This document shows positions 61,863 through 64,000 of a stretch of 64,000 nt of DNA, piece after piece. The position numbers and the translations under genes are program-made. Below the pieces are notes generated by a model. That model saw nothing but the letters and a program-made list of their open reading frames with translations. It searched no databases and was not told the origin of the DNA. The DNA is taken from contig NZ_JASITA010000026.1 in the NCBI RefSeq assembly GCF_030063415.1, forward strand, positions 51,792 through 115,791. The letters are read 5' to 3'. The stretch comes from Streptomyces sp. H27-C3 (lineage in GTDB: Bacteria > Actinomycetota > Actinomycetes > Streptomycetales > Streptomycetaceae). Position 1 is the first letter of the stretch; each line of letters opens with the position of its first letter.

Positions 61863-63545
61863 TCAGTCCTTGTCGCCCTCAACAGGCTCCACGAACAACG
61901 TGCCCGCGATCCCGGGCGCAGCCTTGGGCTCCGCCTCAACCTGAACCTCGGCGTCGGTGTCGTCTTCGGCGTCGACATCATCGGCCGAGGCAGCCGGAAC
62001 AGCCGCGTCCACGCCTGCGGCAGAGTCGACTTCGATCTCGTCCGTGTCCGTGTCGTCCGTGTCCGCCTCGTCGCCGAGCGCGTCCACGAACTCCACGCCG
62101 TCAAGCGCGGCGAGCCGGTCCGAAGCGTCCGTCGAGCCGTCCTTGTCGGCCTCGGCTGACTTGCCGAACCACTCGCGTGCCTCGGCCTCACGGCCTGCGG
62201 TCAGCAGCGCGTCGGCGTACGCGTACCGCAGTCGCGCGGTCCACGGCTGTACGGAGTTCGACGCCAGCTCGGGACCCTGCAGCGTCACGATGGCCGCATC
62301 GATCTGCCCCATGTCACGGCGTGCACCGGCCGCGACCATGCGCATCTCGACCTGGCCCGCCTTGTCGAGCTTCTTCACCTCGGGCTCACCGGCCATCGCC
62401 ATCGCCCGCTCGGGCCGGCCGAGACCGCGCTCGCAGTCCGCCATGACGGGCCACAGCTCGACGCTGCCGGTCATACGACGGGCCGCACGGAACTCCGCGA
62501 GAGCTTCCGTATACCGCTGCGTCGCATAGGCCGCGAAGCCCGCGGCCTCACGCACCGCCGCCACACGCGAGGCGAGGCGCAGGGCAATACGCGAGTACTC
62601 GTAGGCCTCCTCGGGCTCCTCGTCGATGAGGTTGGCGACCATGACGAGGTTCTTGGCGACATCCTCGGCAAGCGTCTTCGGCAGGCTCATGAGCTCCTGG
62701 CGAACGTCCTTGTCGATCTCGCGCCCCGTGACGTCCTCGGGGATGGGAAGCCGCTTGATGGGCTCGCGATCCCGGTCGTCACGCTGGAAGCCACCACGCT
62801 CCCGATCGTCCCGACGCGGCCCACGGTCGTCCCGCCGGTCGTCACGACGCTCGAAGCCGCCACCGCGGTTGTCATCGCGGCGGGGTGCACTGGACGGACG
62901 GTCGTCACGGTGCTGGAACCCACCACCACTGCCACCGGTCGGACGGTCGTCACGGCGGGGAGGACCACTCGGGCGGTCGTCACGACGCTGGAAGCCGCCA
63001 CCACCGCTGCTCGGGCGGTCGTCACGACGCTCGAAGCCGCCGCCACTGGGACGACCACCACGGTCATCACGACGCGGCGCACCACGGTCATCATCACGAC
63101 GCGGACCACTCGACGGACGATCATCACGACGCTGGAAACCACCGCTGCCACCGCTGGGACGGTCATCACGACGCGGACCACTCGACGGACGGTCGTCACG
63201 ACGCTCGAAGCCGCCGCCACTGGGACGACCACCACGGTCATCACGACGCGGCGCACCACGGTCATCATCACGACGCGGACCACTCGACGGACGATCATCA
63301 CGACGCTGAAAACCGCCACTGCCACCGCTGGTGCTGGGACGCGTGCCACGGTTGTCGTCGCGGCGTGGGGCGCCACGGTCGTCGCGCGCGCCACCAGTGG
63401 GACGGTCGCCCCGACGGGAGCCACCGCGATCATCGTCCCGGCGCGGCCCACGGTCGTCACGACCGCCGCGGAAACCGCCCCTGTCTTCGCCGTCCCGGCG
63501 GCGCGAGTCGCGCTCCGGACGATCGTCGGGGGTGTTGGTGGACAT
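61863..63545 (-). CDS. TPR-like protein with long RDDR-repeat N-terminus
   Basis: This 560-aa protein has residues 1-270 made of repeated blocks of RRDDRPSSGPRRDD-like sequence, alternately positive and negative. Residues about 280-460 form a helical repeat region: DKDVRQELMSLPKTLAEDVAKNLVMVANLIDEEPEEAYEYSRIAL, ALAEFRAARRMTG, RYAYADALLTAGREAEAREWFGKSAE. A highly acidic C-terminus follows (ADTDDTDTDEIEVD). RGG/RDD blocks are known in RNA-binding or phase-separating proteins. Homologues with shorter N-termini are usual in Streptomyces. It lies next to the rRNA operon terminator. Confidence 0.82.
   Translation of the reverse strand: MSTNTPDDRPERDSRRRDGEDRGGFRGGRDDRGPRRDDDRGGSRRGDRPTGGARDDRGAPRRDDNRGTRPSTSGGSGGFQRRDDRPSSGPRRDDDRGAPRRDDRGGRPSGGGFERRDDRPSSGPRRDDRPSGGSGGFQRRDDRPSSGPRRDDDRGAPRRDDRGGRPSGGGFERRDDRPSSGGGGFQRRDDRPSGPPRRDDRPTGGSGGGFQHRDDRPSSAPRRDDNRGGGFERRDDRRDDRGPRRDDRERGGFQRDDRDREPIKRLPIPEDVTGREIDKDVRQELMSLPKTLAEDVAKNLVMVANLIDEEPEEAYEYSRIALRLASRVAAVREAAGFAAYATQRYTEALAEFRAARRMTGSVELWPVMADCERGLGRPERAMAMAGEPEVKKLDKAGQVEMRMVAAGARRDMGQIDAAIVTLQGPELASNSVQPWTARLRYAYADALLTAGREAEAREWFGKSAEADKDGSTDASDRLAALDGVEFVDALGDEADTDDTDTDEIEVDSAAGVDAAVPAASADDVDAEDDTDAEVQVEAEPKAAPGIAGTLFVEPVEGDKD
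63017..63307. repeat. 117-bp perfect direct repeat within the RDDR-encoding region
   Basis: The sequences 63017-63133 and 63191-63307 appear identical with a 174-bp period. They encode the same 39-residue block twice, so the duplication is recent or kept identical by gene conversion. In-frame change of copy number is expected (174 = 58 codons). Confidence 0.75.
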
Positions 63546-63621
63546 CGGTATGGCTCCTGTCTTGGGGTAACGCAGTCATTCTCGCGCAGCCGGCCATCGG
63601 ACGCGCTTTGGGAAAACAAAA

Positions 63622-63661
63622 AGGACCCTTGGTCCAGCGTGGACGCTGGACCAAGGGTCCT
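63622..63661 (-). terminator. rRNA operon terminator
   Basis: AGGACCCTTGGTCCAGCG and CGCTGGACCAAGGGTCCT form an 18-bp perfect stem (63622-63661). Reading the minus strand, it is followed by TTTTTGTTTT, a classic intrinsic terminator just past the 5S gene. Confidence 0.92.
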
Positions 63662-63669
63662 GAAAGATT

Positions 63670-63788
63670 GTTCGGCGGTGTCCTACTCTCCCACAGGGTC
63701 CCCCCTGCAGTACCATCGGCGCTGAAAGGCTTAGCTTCCGGGTTCGAAATGTAACCGGGCGTTTCCCTAACGCTATGACCACCGAAAC
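63670..63788 (-). rRNA. rrf: 5S ribosomal RNA
   Basis: On the minus strand the gene begins GTTTCGGTGGTCATAGCG and ends GGACACCGCCGAAC. The ends pair (GTTCGG/CCGAAC type), and the internal CCCGGTTACATTTCGAACCCGG loop and GGGGGACCC block are those of actinobacterial 5S rRNA. Length about 119 nt. It precedes the terminator at 63622-63661. Confidence 0.95.
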
Positions 63789-63897
63789 CCTATCGGGTTC
63801 TAGCGAACAAGCACACTCTTCAATTAAGTAAGTGGATCTGTTCAACCGGTGCGACTGTTCGCAACCCGGGAACAACACAGTGGACGCGAGCAACTGA
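63789..63897 (-). other. 23S-5S spacer
   Basis: This 109-bp spacer lies between the 3' end of 23S and 5S. It contains AT-rich sequence and the partly complementary segments expected for RNase III processing stems at the end of 23S. No tRNA gene is present. Confidence 0.7.
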
Positions 63898-64000
63898 GGA
63901 CAAGCCCTCGGCCTATTAGTACCAGTCAGCTCCACCCGTTACCGGGCTTCCACATCTGGCCTATCAACCCAGTCGTCTACTGGGAGCCTTAACCACTCAA
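63898..64000 (-). rRNA. rrl: 3' end of 23S ribosomal RNA (partial)
   Basis: On the minus strand the window enters 23S rRNA near its 3' end: AGTAGACGACTGGGTTGATAG, CCAGATGTGGAAGC and GGTACTAATAGGCCGAGGG are the conserved terminal segments. The gene continues beyond the right edge of the window. The exact 3' boundary is approximate. Confidence 0.93.

Noticed and set aside
59191..61944. A 917-residue open frame on the plus strand.
   Set aside because: It overlaps the HAD gene antisense and the DUF1015 gene in a wrong frame; no domain and very high Arg/Pro/Gly content.
62885..63420. Regularly spaced short repeats that could suggest a CRISPR array.
   Set aside because: The repeats are in-frame codon repeats for RDDR blocks with no unique spacers and no cas genes nearby.
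62885..63754. His- and Thr-rich open frames on the plus strand opposite the RDDR-repeat gene.
   Set aside because: They are complements of the repetitive coding region; one runs into the rRNA terminator and 5S gene.
61863..64000. Origin of replication near the rRNA operon.
   Set aside because: No dnaA, dnaN or DnaA-box cluster was seen; proximity to an rRNA operon alone is not evidence.

Overview
The window is actinobacterial and almost certainly Streptomyces. It has very high GC with GC-rich third codon positions, frequent GTG and TTG starts, two secreted streptogrisin-type proteases, a sortase-E style LAXTG anchor, a SepF-like protein, a DmdR-type iron box, and a block (der-plsC-cmk-tyrA-aroH ... 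rluB-scpB-scpA-parA ... ald ... pyrG ... recN, nadK, tlyA) in the order I recall from the Streptomyces core chromosome. No species is assigned.

Layout. 0-10 kb is a secretome-rich stretch: a copper polysaccharide monooxygenase (LPMO) with a wall-sorting signal, a secreted lipase, a membrane protein with an AAA ATPase, two S1 proteases on either side of a slipin, and a DUF1684 protein. 10-20.9 kb holds a frameshifted DUF5685 gene, a SepF-like gene, an acyl-CoA dehydrogenase, a 14-TM exporter, a PAP2 phosphatase, an I78 inhibitor, a deleted remnant of cytochrome oxidase subunit I (ctaD), a WYL regulator and a two-gene glycosyltransferase operon. 21.0-22.4 kb is a gene graveyard: a frameshifted hypothetical gene, a small membrane-protein gene split by a 160-bp miniature inverted-repeat element, and a truncated ABC ATPase ending beside a tRNA-like 3' fragment.

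22.5-44.5 kb is mostly housekeeping. It includes the der/plsC/cmk/tyrA/aroH block (GTP-dependent ribosome assembly, phospholipid and CMP/CDP metabolism, Tyr/Phe synthesis). Next is a four-gene translationally coupled NAD-salvage operon, pnuC-nadR-nrtR-ARH, with a palindromic operator in front. It converges on an RlaP-like nucleotidyltransferase. Then come the condensin accessory operon (parA-like, RHH-like protein, scpA, scpB, rluB), alanine dehydrogenase, a STAND/TPR protein, a Nudix hydrolase and CTP synthase.

44.8-59.4 kb holds a GH15 glucan hydrolase, a PucR regulator, a GT4 glycosyltransferase, a frameshifted MraY-like gene with a second copy of the miniature element 10 bp in front of its start codon, recN, a truncated FtsX-like permease on the opposite strand, nadK-tlyA, an SCP2 protein and an iron-box-controlled siderophore uptake operon without a binding-protein gene. 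59.4-64 kb holds a HAD phosphatase, a DUF1015 protein, an RDDR-repeat TPR protein and the 3' end of an rRNA operon on the minus strand (5S complete, 23S partial).

The most novel item is the two-copy miniature element: 16-bp terminal repeats, TTA/TAA target duplication, and a host reading frame that is restored when the element is removed in silico. Several single-base frameshifts could be real decay or assembly error; each is marked.
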